DNA of 64,000 nucleotides, from the NCBI GenBank assembly GCA_963747595.1, contig CAVVFO010000002.1, positions 496,001 to 560,000 on the forward strand, written 5' to 3'. The position numbers and the translations under genes are program-made. Shown here one piece after another: positions 1-7,384 of the stretch (its first letter is position 1; every line of letters begins with the position of its first letter). The notes below the pieces were generated by a model. That model was not told the DNA's origin. It did not search any database and worked only from the letters and a program-made list of their open reading frames with translations. Source of the stretch: Oleiagrimonas sp963747595. Its GTDB lineage: Bacteria > Pseudomonadota > Gammaproteobacteria > Xanthomonadales > Rhodanobacteraceae.

Positions 1-52
1 CCGAATCATCCATGACCAGGAACGACGCTAGTCCCCTGCGTCACCGGGGTTA

Positions 53-66
53 TTGAGCTAAGTCAA
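53..66. promoter_or_regulatory. FNR-like palindrome (leftmost)
   Basis: TTGAGCTAAGTCAA has the TTGA-N6-TCAA core of an FNR/ANR operator, with one off-consensus base in each half (TTGAG, GTCAA). No gene start follows closely on the plus strand, so it may serve a divergent gene beyond the left edge. Positions 1-280 otherwise show no convincing gene. Confidence 0.5.
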
Positions 67-280
67 CAATCAGGCCCATTGTCGGCGCCAGATTGAGCCG
101 GTGTTGCACGCGGAGCTTGAGACGCCCCCACATGTGAGCAGAGGCATGACGGGGGATCCCCGGCGATTACTCCCCCAAGCGGCTTTGTCATGCATGCGTA
201 GCGCGGCTCCATCCCTGCCGCGCCACCCGCCGTGCTCCAACCTGCTGCGAAGAAGACGCTTCAGGCGAACGGAGCACCTG

Positions 281-294
281 TTGATCCTGATCAA
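281..294 (+). promoter_or_regulatory. Perfect FNR box upstream of the BON gene
   Basis: TTGATCCTGATCAA matches the FNR consensus TTGAT-N4-ATCAA at every defined position. Its centre is about 69 bp before the start codon at 357. A -10-like TAATGT lies at 319-324, about 2 bp from the position expected for a class II promoter (operator at -41.5). The FNR-type protein encoded at 17147-17896 is the obvious candidate regulator. Confidence 0.75.
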
Positions 295-356
295 TATGGC
301 GACCGGCGGATTGGATCCTAATGTGTACACCCTGACTCCCTTTGTGGAGGTGTGTG

Positions 357-1007
357 ATGAACGACAAGCAATTGCGACAGGATGTGATCGACGAATTGGA
401 TTTCGAGCCCAGCATCGACTCGGCGAACATTGGCGTGACGGCCGAAGATGGCGTCATCACTCTATCCGGGCACGTTCCAGCCTATTCTCAGAAACTTGCT
501 GCCGAACGGGCCGCCTGGCGCGTCAAGGGCGTCAAGGCGATTGCACAGGAGATCCATGTGCGCTTTTCCGGAGCCAAGAAGACCAACGACGACGAGATCG
601 CCAAGCGGGCGCTCAATATTCTCGCGTGGAGCTCTTCCTGGCCTCCCGAAGCGCTGCATGTGAAAGTGCAGAATGGCTGGGTCACACTCAGCGGTGAGGT
701 GCGTTGGAACTACCAGCGCGAGGCGGCAGAAGCCAGCATACGACGGTTGTCCGGGGTGCTTGGAGTGACAAACGAGATCGCGCTGATGCCGATAGCGTTG
801 CCCGCCGACGTCGAACAACGCATCCACAACGCGCTCAAGCGCCATGCCGAGGTCGAGGCAAACCGGATCCGTGTTTCGGTCCATGACGGCGGGACGGTCA
901 GTATCGAAGGCGATGTCGATAACTGGGAGGAACGCCGCATGGTTGAACGCGCCGCTTGGTCGACACCCGGGGTGCGCATGGTCGAGGACCATTTGCGGAT
1001 TACCTGA
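357..1007 (+). CDS. BON-domain protein (three repeats)
   Basis: A 216-residue protein made almost entirely of three consecutive BON domains, at roughly residues 5-70, 75-145 and 150-215. Each has the typical run of a short helix, a 'DG.V.LSG.V' strand-turn and an 'A..V.GV..V' helix-strand. BON domains bind membranes or phospholipids and occur in osmotic and stress proteins such as OsmY. No signal peptide is visible, so it is probably cytoplasmic. The ATG at 357 is preferred because GGAGG (346-350) is 6 nt upstream; a TTG at 342 lies in front of that site. A perfect FNR box precedes it, which suggests induction at low oxygen. The molecular role is unknown. Confidence 0.85.
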   Translation: MNDKQLRQDVIDELDFEPSIDSANIGVTAEDGVITLSGHVPAYSQKLAAERAAWRVKGVKAIAQEIHVRFSGAKKTNDDEIAKRALNILAWSSSWPPEALHVKVQNGWVTLSGEVRWNYQREAAEASIRRLSGVLGVTNEIALMPIALPADVEQRIHNALKRHAEVEANRIRVSVHDGGTVSIEGDVDNWEERRMVERAAWSTPGVRMVEDHLRIT

Positions 1008-1084
1008 ACGTGCAGCATCACCGTCGGGGACGCATGATCCCGTGAAGGGGTTTGCCATCCCCGGCGGACCCCGCATACCCGCTC

Positions 1085-1098
1085 TTGATCTCGGTCAA
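1085..1098 (+). promoter_or_regulatory. FNR box with class II -10 element
   Basis: TTGATCTCGGTCAA differs from the FNR consensus by one base. TAGAGT at 1121-1126 begins 29.5 bp after the operator centre, exactly where a class II FNR promoter places its -10, giving a predicted transcript start near 1133. The gap 1008-1401 holds this promoter and a leader of about 270 nt before the next start codon. No convincing small gene is seen there. Confidence 0.65.
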
Positions 1099-1401
1099 AT
1101 GCTCGGCATGAACACTTCCCTAGAGTGAGCCGCATGGCTCCACACCGCTGTCTCCCTGGATGGGACGGTTTTGTCCGGCCTGAAGAAGGTTGTGCTGCTG
1201 CTCAATCGATGGCGCCTCAGTCATGGCATGCATGGTAATGATCACGCTTTGCGCATCCGCTATCTGGCTGGGCGTGCCGGTTTTCCTGCAGGGCCCGCTT
1301 CCCGCGACACGAGGGGTTCGCCATGAAGGGAAATACCGTCCTCATGGGCGCGCCCCCCGCGCCAGGCTGTCATGCGCTCTCGCGCTGAACGGGTGCCCCT
1401 C

Positions 1402-1626
1402 ATGAACGCACTGTCCGCCGATGCCTCCAGCTTCATCGAGAACCGCACATTCGCCGAAATCAAGGTCGGTGATCAGGCCAGCCTGGTCCGAACGCTGAGT
1501 CGACGCGACATCGAACTGTTCGCCGCGATGTCCGGCGACTTCAATCCGACGCATACGGATCCGGCCTACGCAAGCACTGACATGTTCCATCGGGTCGTGG
1601 CGCACGGCATGTGGGGGGGGCGCTGA
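1402..1626 (+). pseudogene. MaoC-like hydratase N-terminal fragment, frameshifted
   Basis: Encodes 74 residues starting MNALSADASSF. It contains the N-terminal half of a MaoC/hot-dog (R)-hydratase domain, including 'FAAMSGDFNPTHTDPAYA', whose Asp and His match the MaoC catalytic region. Reading stops at 1624-1626 just after a run of eight G (1613-1620). The missing continuation, starting ALISNVLGTKLPGPGT, is present in the next frame. A ninth G would fuse the two into one continuous MaoC-phosphate acyltransferase. The defect may be a real mutation, strand slippage or a sequencing error. The start at 1402 has only a weak ribosome site; 1372 is an alternative. Confidence 0.7.
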
Positions 1627-2828
1627 TTTCCAATGTCCTGGGGACCAAGTTGCCCGGCCCGGGCACGATCTATCTCTCGCAGGATCTGCACTTTTGTGCA
1701 CCCGTGGGTGTGGGCGATACCGTCACCACCACGATCACTGTCAGGGAGAAAATCGCCGATACGCAGCGTGTCATCCTTGACTGCCTGTGCCGCAACCAGA
1801 AAGGCGAAGAGGTGATCCGGGGTACGGCCGAAGTAAAGGCGCCGCTGGAAAAAATCCACCGTCCGCGCATGGAGCTGCCCGACGTGCGCGTCGGCAACCA
1901 CGATCGTTTCCACGCGCTGATGGCGCACGCTGCTCTGGGCGCTGCCCTGCCGACAGCGGTGGTGCACCCCTGTGACGATGTGTCCCTGGGCGCAGCACTC
2001 GAGGCAGCCCGGGCGGGTCTGATTGTCCCAATTCTGGTCGGCCCCGTGAGCAGGATCCAGGCGGCCGCCAGGCAGATCGATCGGGACATCAGTGGCGTGC
2101 GACTGGTCGACACGCCGCACAGCCACGCAGCGGCCGCCGCGGCGGTGGCGCTGGTACGCAATGGCGAAGCACGCCTGCTGATGAAGGGGGCGCTGCATAC
2201 CGCTGAACTGATCCATGCTGTGGTCGACGCCAGCAGCGGTCTACGCACGGAACGCCGATTGAGCCATGTCTACGTGATGGATGTGCCCGACTATGCGCGG
2301 CCACTGCTGGTCACCGACGCCGCCATCAACATCGCGCCATCGCTGACCGACAAGCGCGACATCATCCAGAACGCGATCGACCTGGCGCGAATCATGGGCA
2401 TCGGCACACCCCGCGTCGCCGTGCTTTCGGCAGTGGAGACGGTGAATCCGGCCATCCCCTCGACGGTGGATGCCGCCGCGCTGTGCAAGATGGCCGAACG
2501 TGGCCAGATCACCGGCGGTGTGGTCGACGGGCCGCTGGCCTTCGACAATGCCATCAGTCCCCAAGCCGCACGGGAGAAACATATTGTCTCCGCGGTGGCC
2601 GGCATGGCCGACATTCTGGTGGTGCCGGACCTGGAGTCGGGCAACATGCTGGCCAAGCAGCTGACCTTTCTCGCCGGTGCCGACGCTGCCGGCATCGTCA
2701 TGGGTGCGCAGGTTCCGATCATCCTGACCAGCCGCGCCGATTCGCCACGCACGCGGATCGCTTCCTGCGCGGTGGCCGCGCTGGTGTCGCGTGCCCGGGC
2801 GGCGCCTCCCCCGGTCACGCAGGCATGA
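1611..2828 (+). CDS. Phosphate acetyl/butyryltransferase, bifunctional MaoC-Pta type
   Basis: The C-terminal part of a fused (R)-enoyl-CoA hydratase/phosphate acyltransferase. The first ~75 residues finish the MaoC hot-dog fold (LPGPGTIYLSQDLHF). From about residue 100 to 400 it is a PTA/PTB domain with 'MKGALHTAELIHAV', 'ITGGVVDGPLAFDNAIS' and 'LVVPDLESGNMLAKQL', typical of enzymes that exchange CoA for phosphate on acyl groups. Such enzymes normally pair with a butyrate/acetate kinase to make ATP by substrate-level phosphorylation, but no kinase gene is seen here. The frame given opens at a GTG inside the poly-G tract. The natural start is at 1402 in the other frame, so the PTA domain is intact but may not be translated as encoded. 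Confidence 0.8.
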   Translation: MGGALISNVLGTKLPGPGTIYLSQDLHFCAPVGVGDTVTTTITVREKIADTQRVILDCLCRNQKGEEVIRGTAEVKAPLEKIHRPRMELPDVRVGNHDRFHALMAHAALGAALPTAVVHPCDDVSLGAALEAARAGLIVPILVGPVSRIQAAARQIDRDISGVRLVDTPHSHAAAAAAVALVRNGEARLLMKGALHTAELIHAVVDASSGLRTERRLSHVYVMDVPDYARPLLVTDAAINIAPSLTDKRDIIQNAIDLARIMGIGTPRVAVLSAVETVNPAIPSTVDAAALCKMAERGQITGGVVDGPLAFDNAISPQAAREKHIVSAVAGMADILVVPDLESGNMLAKQLTFLAGADAAGIVMGAQVPIILTSRADSPRTRIASCAVAALVSRARAAPPPVTQA

Positions 2829-3075
2829 ACACGTCTGTGGGCCACCTGTGGCTCGATGAGGATTTCTCCGGCGCCAGGGTCGCGTCCTGCGAGGGGAGCT
2901 CCATCCGGGCGGGCGAGGACCTCCTGCATGGCCGGAGCGGACGGCTTGCCCGCACCTGCAAGCGATCGGTCCCTTCCGGGGCCGATCGCCGCCGGGACCG
3001 CTACCGGCACGATCGGGGCATGTCACGGCTGCATGGCCGGTGCCGGCGCGAGGTAGGCGCGAGGAGTGGCCCGGC
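2829..3075. repeat. Gap before the ATPase operon with an inverted repeat
   Basis: The 247-nt interval between the pta-like gene and atpD. GCGATCGG (2962-2969) and CCGATCGC (2982-2989) form a perfect 8-bp inverted repeat with a 12-nt loop. It could be an operator or an mRNA hairpin. There is no FNR box in this gap, so the ATPase genes may be read from the upstream FNR promoter at 1085. An 84-codon open frame (2825-3079) shows no recognisable domain. Confidence 0.4.
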
Positions 3076-4539
3076 ATGAGCGAGTCGCCAGTCCGGCGTC
3101 ACCACGGCGTGATCATCTCGATCCGCGGCAGCGTGGTCGATCTGCGCTTCGAGGATGGCTTGCCGCCGATCCACACCCTGTTGCGCGCTGGTGACGAACA
3201 GCAGGTGCAGATCGAGGTGCAGGCGCAGCTGGATACGCAGCGCCTGCGCGGCATCGCGCTCAATTCCACGCAGGGGCTGGCCCGCGGCATGCCGGTGGTG
3301 GACAGCGGCGGTCCATTGATGACGCCGGTAGGCAATGGCATCCGCTCGCGCATGTTCGATGTGTTCGGCCATGCCATCGACCATCGGCCGGAACCCAGCG
3401 ACGTGCAGTGGCGTTCCGTGCATCAGCCCCCACCTCCACTGGGGCGGCGCTTGACCCGCTCGGAGATCTTCCAGACCGGCATCAAGGCCATCGATGTGCT
3501 GGTGCCGCTGGAACGCGGTGGCAAGGCAGGCCTGTTCGGCGGCGCCGGCGTGGGCAAGACCGTGCTGCTGACCGAGATGATCCACAACATGATCGGCCAC
3601 CACGAGGGCATGAGCATCTTCTGCGGCATCGGTGAACGTTGCCGCGAGGGCGAGGAGTTGTATCGCGAGATGCAACAGGCCGGGGTGCTGGACAACATGG
3701 TGATGATGTTCGGCCAGATGAACGAGCCTCCGGGCTGTCGATTCCGGGTCGGGCACGCCGCGCTGACCATGGCCGAGTATTTCCGCGACGATGAACACCG
3801 CGACGTCCTGCTGCTGATCGACAATATCTTCCGCTTCATCCAGGCCGGCGCAGAGGTCTCCGGGCTGATGGGCCAGATGCCCTCGCGGCTGGGGTATCAG
3901 CCCACCATGAGCACGGAACTGGCAGGCCTGGAGGAACGCATCGCCAACACCGACAACGGCGCGATCACGTCGATCCAGGCGGTTTACGTGCCAGCCGACG
4001 ACTTCACCGATCCGGCAGCCGTGCACACCTTCTCGCATCTGTCCGCCTCGATCGTGCTCTCGCGCGCACGCGCCAGCGAAGGCCTGTACCCGGCCATCGA
4101 CCCGCTGCAGTCGAACTCGAAGATGGCCACGCCGGGCATCGTGGGCGAACGCCATTACCGGCTTGCGCAGCAGATTCGGCGCACGTTGGCGCAGTACGAG
4201 GAGCTGAAGGACATCATCGCCATGCTCGGCCTGGAGCAGCTCTCGCCGGAAGATCGCAAGGTCGTCGCCCGCGCGCGCAGGCTGGAGCGATTCCTGACCC
4301 AGCCGTTCTTCACCACCGAACGCTTCACCGGGCTTGGCGGCCGGCTGGTCAGCCTGGAGGATGCGCTGGACGGTTGCGAACGGATCCTCGCCGACGAGTT
4401 CAAGGACTACCCGGAGAGCGCGCTGTACATGATCGGCGCCATCGACGAGGCGACACGGAAGCATACGGCCGGCCAAGCCGCCCCGCCATCGCCCCCTGCA
4501 CAGGAGCCGCAACATGTCCGCCCCAGGGATGCAGCTTGA
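3076..4539 (+). CDS. atpD: N-type ATPase beta subunit
   Basis: 487-residue catalytic subunit of an N-type rotary ATPase. It has the P-loop GGAGVGKT at residues 155-162 and 'IGERCREG' at 185-192, which carries the catalytic Glu; the usual GERTREG has Cys in place of Thr. The lever region reads 'LEQLSPED' in place of DELSEED. 'DPLQSNSKM' and 'RFLTQPFF' are standard beta features. The ATG at 3076 has GAGGAG at 3061-3066; upstream GTG codons in frame lack such a site. It opens the operon D-C-Q-R-B-E-F-A-G, the gene order that defines N-ATPases, which are horizontally transferred second rotary ATPases. Its end overlaps atpC by 26 nt. Confidence 0.95.
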   Translation: MSESPVRRHHGVIISIRGSVVDLRFEDGLPPIHTLLRAGDEQQVQIEVQAQLDTQRLRGIALNSTQGLARGMPVVDSGGPLMTPVGNGIRSRMFDVFGHAIDHRPEPSDVQWRSVHQPPPPLGRRLTRSEIFQTGIKAIDVLVPLERGGKAGLFGGAGVGKTVLLTEMIHNMIGHHEGMSIFCGIGERCREGEELYREMQQAGVLDNMVMMFGQMNEPPGCRFRVGHAALTMAEYFRDDEHRDVLLLIDNIFRFIQAGAEVSGLMGQMPSRLGYQPTMSTELAGLEERIANTDNGAITSIQAVYVPADDFTDPAAVHTFSHLSASIVLSRARASEGLYPAIDPLQSNSKMATPGIVGERHYRLAQQIRRTLAQYEELKDIIAMLGLEQLSPEDRKVVARARRLERFLTQPFFTTERFTGLGGRLVSLEDALDGCERILADEFKDYPESALYMIGAIDEATRKHTAGQAAPPSPPAQEPQHVRPRDAA

Positions 4540-4915
4540 GATCTTGCTGCCGTTCAAGGTGTTCGCCAGCAAGATCGGCGTGTCCCGCATCGTCGCCGAG
4601 ACCGCGGACGGCTCCTTCGGCCTGTTGCCGCACCGGCTGGACTGCGTGGCCGCCCTCGTCCCCGGCATTCTGGTCTGCGAGAGCGATGCCGACGGCGAGT
4701 GCTGGGTGGCGATCGACGAAGGCGTGCTGGTCAAAGTCGGCCCCCGCGTCTCGATATCCGTGCGCCGCGCACTCTCCGGCACCGATCCGGCCCGGTTGCG
4801 CGAGGCAGTTGAACAGGAATTCCTGGTACGCGACGCGCAGGAGCAGAATGTGCGACAAGTCATGGCTCGGCTGGAGGCCGGGTTTCTGCGCCGCTACGCG
4901 AGGCTGTCGCCATGA
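4514..4915 (+). CDS. atpC: N-type ATPase epsilon subunit
   Basis: 133 residues with the N-terminal beta-sandwich of F-type epsilon subunits ('LEILLPFKVF', 'TADGSFGLLPHRLDCVAALVPGIL') followed by a helical tail. It belongs to the central stalk and links gamma to the c-ring. The ATG at 4514 has AGGAG at 4502-4506; an internal ATG at 4529 is an alternative. The gene overlaps atpD by 26 nt and atpQ by 4 nt, so the operon is translationally coupled. Confidence 0.9.
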   Translation: MSAPGMQLEILLPFKVFASKIGVSRIVAETADGSFGLLPHRLDCVAALVPGILVCESDADGECWVAIDEGVLVKVGPRVSISVRRALSGTDPARLREAVEQEFLVRDAQEQNVRQVMARLEAGFLRRYARLSP

Positions 4916-5250
4916 AAGACGATCAGTCCGGACACACTCCATCGGCCGATCGCACCCTTGCCGACAAGGTCGGCAGCAAGTCGGCGCGCAAGCTCCGCGC
5001 GCGGCGCCGGGGGACGGCCGGGGTCTGGTTCGGACTGGGCATGATGGGGCTGATCGGCTGGTCCGTTGCGGTGCCCACCCTGCTCGGTGCGGGCATCGGT
5101 GCATGGCTGGACCGGCACTATCCTGGCACGCATGCGTGGACGCTGGCCTTGCTGGTTGCCGGGCTGGTGCTTGGCTGCTTCAACGCGTGGCGCTGGGTGG
5201 CCAAGGAGCAGCGCGCCATGCGCGAGGACGCGGAGGATGACGATGCATGA
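4912..5250 (+). CDS. atpQ: AtpQ, N-ATPase accessory membrane protein (AtpI-like)
   Basis: 112 residues: a basic, hydrophilic N-terminus (about 1-35) and two predicted membrane helices near residues 37-62 and 75-95 with 'GAGIGAWLD' between them. This fits the AtpI/Atp1 family and the position of atpQ in N-ATPase operons. AtpI-type proteins are thought to help c-ring assembly or divalent cation supply; the role of AtpQ itself is not settled. ATGA overlap with atpC; its last codons overlap the atpR start. Confidence 0.85.
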   Translation: MKDDQSGHTPSADRTLADKVGSKSARKLRARRRGTAGVWFGLGMMGLIGWSVAVPTLLGAGIGAWLDRHYPGTHAWTLALLVAGLVLGCFNAWRWVAKEQRAMREDAEDDDA

Positions 5251-5551
5251 ACTGATGATCCAGGTACTCGTCGCCCTGGCAGGCATGGGGCTGGGCGCGT
5301 TTTTTTTCGGCGGCCTGTGGTGGACCGTGCGCAAGGGCATCGCATCCCGGCAGCCGGCACTGTGGTTCCTGGGCAGCCTGCTGTTGCGCACGGGCACCGT
5401 CCTGGCCGGGATCGCGCTGGTCGGCGGCGGCGACTGGCGACGACTGCTGCTGTGTCTGGCCGGGTTCGTGATCGGTCGCATCGCCGTCGCCCAGCTGACG
5501 CGGACCGCTGCGCCCGCTGGTCCGCCACCGGAGATGTCCGATGCATCTTAG
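5243..5551 (+). CDS. atpR: AtpR, N-ATPase accessory membrane protein
   Basis: 102 residues with about three hydrophobic segments ('VLVALAGMGLGAFFFGGLWW', 'LWFLGSLLLRTGTVLAGIAL', 'LLLCLAGFVIGRIAVAQL'). It matches the AtpR family seen only in N-ATPase operons. A membrane-buried Arg in the second helix (LLLRTG) is conspicuous; such an Arg has been suggested to interact with the c-ring during assembly. GGAGG at 5232-5236 fits the ATG at 5243 better than the in-frame ATG at 5237. It overlaps both neighbours. Confidence 0.85.
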   Translation: MHELMIQVLVALAGMGLGAFFFGGLWWTVRKGIASRQPALWFLGSLLLRTGTVLAGIALVGGGDWRRLLLCLAGFVIGRIAVAQLTRTAAPAGPPPEMSDAS

Positions 5552-6290
5552 CCCCGATCAGATCATCTTCTGGCAGTACCACTGGTTCGCGCTCAACGGC
5601 ACCATCGTGTACACGTGGGCACTGATGCTGCTGCTGACAGTCGGCGCGCGCCTTGTCACGCGCAGGCTTCGCACCGGCCTGCAACGGTCACGCTGGCAGA
5701 ACGTGCTGGAAATCGTCGTGGTGGGCATCCAGCAGCAGATCGCGGATGCCGGGCTGTCCCGGCCCAGGCGCTATATCGGCTTTCTCGGCACGCTGTTCCT
5801 GTACCTCGCGTTGGCGAATCTGTGCACCATCATTCCCGGTTATGAGCCGCCGACCGGCTCTCTGTCCACCACTGCGGCGCTGGCCCTGTGCGTGTTCGTG
5901 GCGGTGCCGCTGTTCGGGATCCAGGATCAGGGGCTGCCGGGCTATCTGAAATCCTATCTGGAACCGACGGCGGTCATGCTGCCGTTCAACATCATCAGCG
6001 AACTCTCGCGCACGCTGGCACTGGCCGTGCGCCTGTTCGGCAACATGATGAGCGGGGTGATGATCATCGGCATCCTGCTGACCATCACGCCGTTCGTGTT
6101 TCCGGTGGTGATGACCGTGCTCGGACTGCTCACCGGCATGGTGCAGGCGTACATCTTCAGCATTCTCGCAGCCGTGTATATCGCCGCCGCCCTGCGCACG
6201 CGCGAAACGACGCCCGGCAACCCCGGCCCGGCAGGCGGCGACTCCAAAGCGGCATCGCCCCCCTCGCCGGCCGACTCCACGGCTCATTGA
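5541..6290 (+). CDS. atpB: N-type ATPase subunit a
   Basis: 249-residue integral membrane stator subunit forming the ion half-channels. The key block 'LSRTLALAVRLFGNMMSG' holds the conserved Arg facing the c-ring carboxylate and the F-type RLFGN signature. Five to six hydrophobic segments are visible. The C-terminus (about 225-249) is a hydrophilic, Pro/Ala/Ser-rich tail, longer than usual. The ATG at 5541 overlaps atpR by 11 nt. Confidence 0.93.
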   Translation: MHLSPDQIIFWQYHWFALNGTIVYTWALMLLLTVGARLVTRRLRTGLQRSRWQNVLEIVVVGIQQQIADAGLSRPRRYIGFLGTLFLYLALANLCTIIPGYEPPTGSLSTTAALALCVFVAVPLFGIQDQGLPGYLKSYLEPTAVMLPFNIISELSRTLALAVRLFGNMMSGVMIIGILLTITPFVFPVVMTVLGLLTGMVQAYIFSILAAVYIAAALRTRETTPGNPGPAGGDSKAASPPSPADSTAH

Positions 6291-6304
6291 CCAAGGATTC
6301 CACC

Positions 6305-6586
6305 ATGGACAGCATGACTCTCATCGCCATTGCCTCGATCGCTACCGCCGGCCTGACCATCGCCCTGGGAAGCATCGGCCCTGCCCTGGGCGAAGGGCGC
6401 GCAGTGGCCACGGCGCTGAGTTCGCTGGCCCAGCAGCCCGACAGCGCCGCCACCATCACCCGCACCCTGTTCGTGGGCCTGGCGATGATCGAGTCGATCG
6501 CGATCTACTGTTTCGTGGTGTCGATGATCCTGCTGTTCGCCAATCCATTCTGGAACCACGCCATCGCGTTGACCGTCGGGAAATAG
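6305..6586 (+). CDS. atpE: N-type ATPase c subunit (rotor ring)
   Basis: 93-residue hairpin of two membrane helices. Helix 1 contains 'GSIGPALGEGRA' with Glu30, and helix 2 'GLAMIESIAIY' with Glu63, Ser64 and Tyr68. Glu63 is the ion-carrying carboxylate. A second acid at the position of the Na+-ligand Gln in Ilyobacter tartaricus (Glu30 here) is the N-ATPase signature. N-ATPases were first predicted to pump Na+, but the Burkholderia pseudomallei N-type ring has been reported to be proton-specific, so the ion cannot be assigned from sequence. The start at 6305 is the first ATG after atpB, 14 nt downstream of its stop. Confidence 0.95.
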   Translation: MDSMTLIAIASIATAGLTIALGSIGPALGEGRAVATALSSLAQQPDSAATITRTLFVGLAMIESIAIYCFVVSMILLFANPFWNHAIALTVGK

Positions 6587-6589
6587 GCC

Positions 6590-7384
6590 ATGCTGATCGA
6601 CTGGTTCACTGTCGCGGCACAGGTACTGAACTTCCTCATCCTGGTGTGGCTGATGAAGCGCTTCCTGTACAAACCGGTACTCGATGCGATCGACGCACGC
6701 GAACAGCGGATCGCCCGTGAACTGGCCGATGCCGCCGCGAAACAGGCCGATGCCGGCAAGGAACGCGATGCCTTCCGGCAGCGCAACGCCACCTTCGATA
6801 GACAACGCGCGGCGCTGCTGCAACAGGCAACCCGCGAGGCGGGAGCCGAACGGCAGCGGCTGCTCGACGAGGCGCGCGCGGCGGCCGATGCGCTGCTGGC
6901 CAGCCGCCGGCAAAAACTGCGCGACGACGCGGCAGCCCTCGACCGCTCGATCCAGCAGCAGACGCGTCAGGAAGTCTTCGCGGTCACCCGCAAGACGCTG
7001 GCCGACCTGGCTTCGGCCAGCATGGAAGTCAGTGCCACCACGGAGTTCATCCGGCGCCTGCACCAGCTCGACCCAGCCGACAAGAGTCGCCTCGGCAACG
7101 CGCTTGCCGATACCGGCGAACCGGTCCTGATACGCAGTGCCTTCGAGTTGCCCCCTGCACAACGCACGGCCATTCAGCAGGCCCTGCACGAACTTTTCGC
7201 CAGCGAGCGGCCGCTGCACTTCGCCACTGCCGACGCACTGATCGGCGGGATCGAGTTGAGGGCCAACGGGCAGCGCGTGACATGGAGCATCGATGCCTAT
7301 CTGGGCTCGCTGGAAACCGAGGTCAACCGGCTTTTGCGCGACGACGAGCCCCCCGATCCGGCATCCGGAGCCACGGCAACATGA
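6590..7384 (+). CDS. atpF: N-type ATPase b subunit with delta-like C-terminus
   Basis: 264 residues, much longer than an ordinary b subunit (about 156). One N-terminal membrane helix (residues 5-25) is followed by the b-type motif 'LYKPVLDAIDAREQRI' and a long alanine- and charge-rich coiled coil to about residue 140. The last ~110 residues ('VLIRSAFELPPAQRTAIQQAL', ending 'IGGIELRANGQRVTWSIDA') resemble the C-terminal domain of the delta subunit (OSCP). The operon has no separate delta gene, so this protein probably supplies both stator functions. The delta similarity is judged by eye. The stop overlaps the atpA start by 4 nt. Confidence 0.9.
   Translation: MLIDWFTVAAQVLNFLILVWLMKRFLYKPVLDAIDAREQRIARELADAAAKQADAGKERDAFRQRNATFDRQRAALLQQATREAGAERQRLLDEARAAADALLASRRQKLRDDAAALDRSIQQQTRQEVFAVTRKTLADLASASMEVSATTEFIRRLHQLDPADKSRLGNALADTGEPVLIRSAFELPPAQRTAIQQALHELFASERPLHFATADALIGGIELRANGQRVTWSIDAYLGSLETEVNRLLRDDEPPDPASGATAT

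Noticed and set aside
2825..3079. Possible remnant of an acetate kinase between the pta-like gene and atpD
   Set aside because: The 84-residue frame has no kinase motif in any position; only the neighbourhood suggested it.
3001..4863. A 620-codon open frame on the minus strand across atpD-atpC
   Set aside because: It is the antisense of clearly coding atpD, His/Gln/Ala-rich with no domain; high GC produces such long mirror frames. The same applies to 7297-9168 (antisense of atpA).
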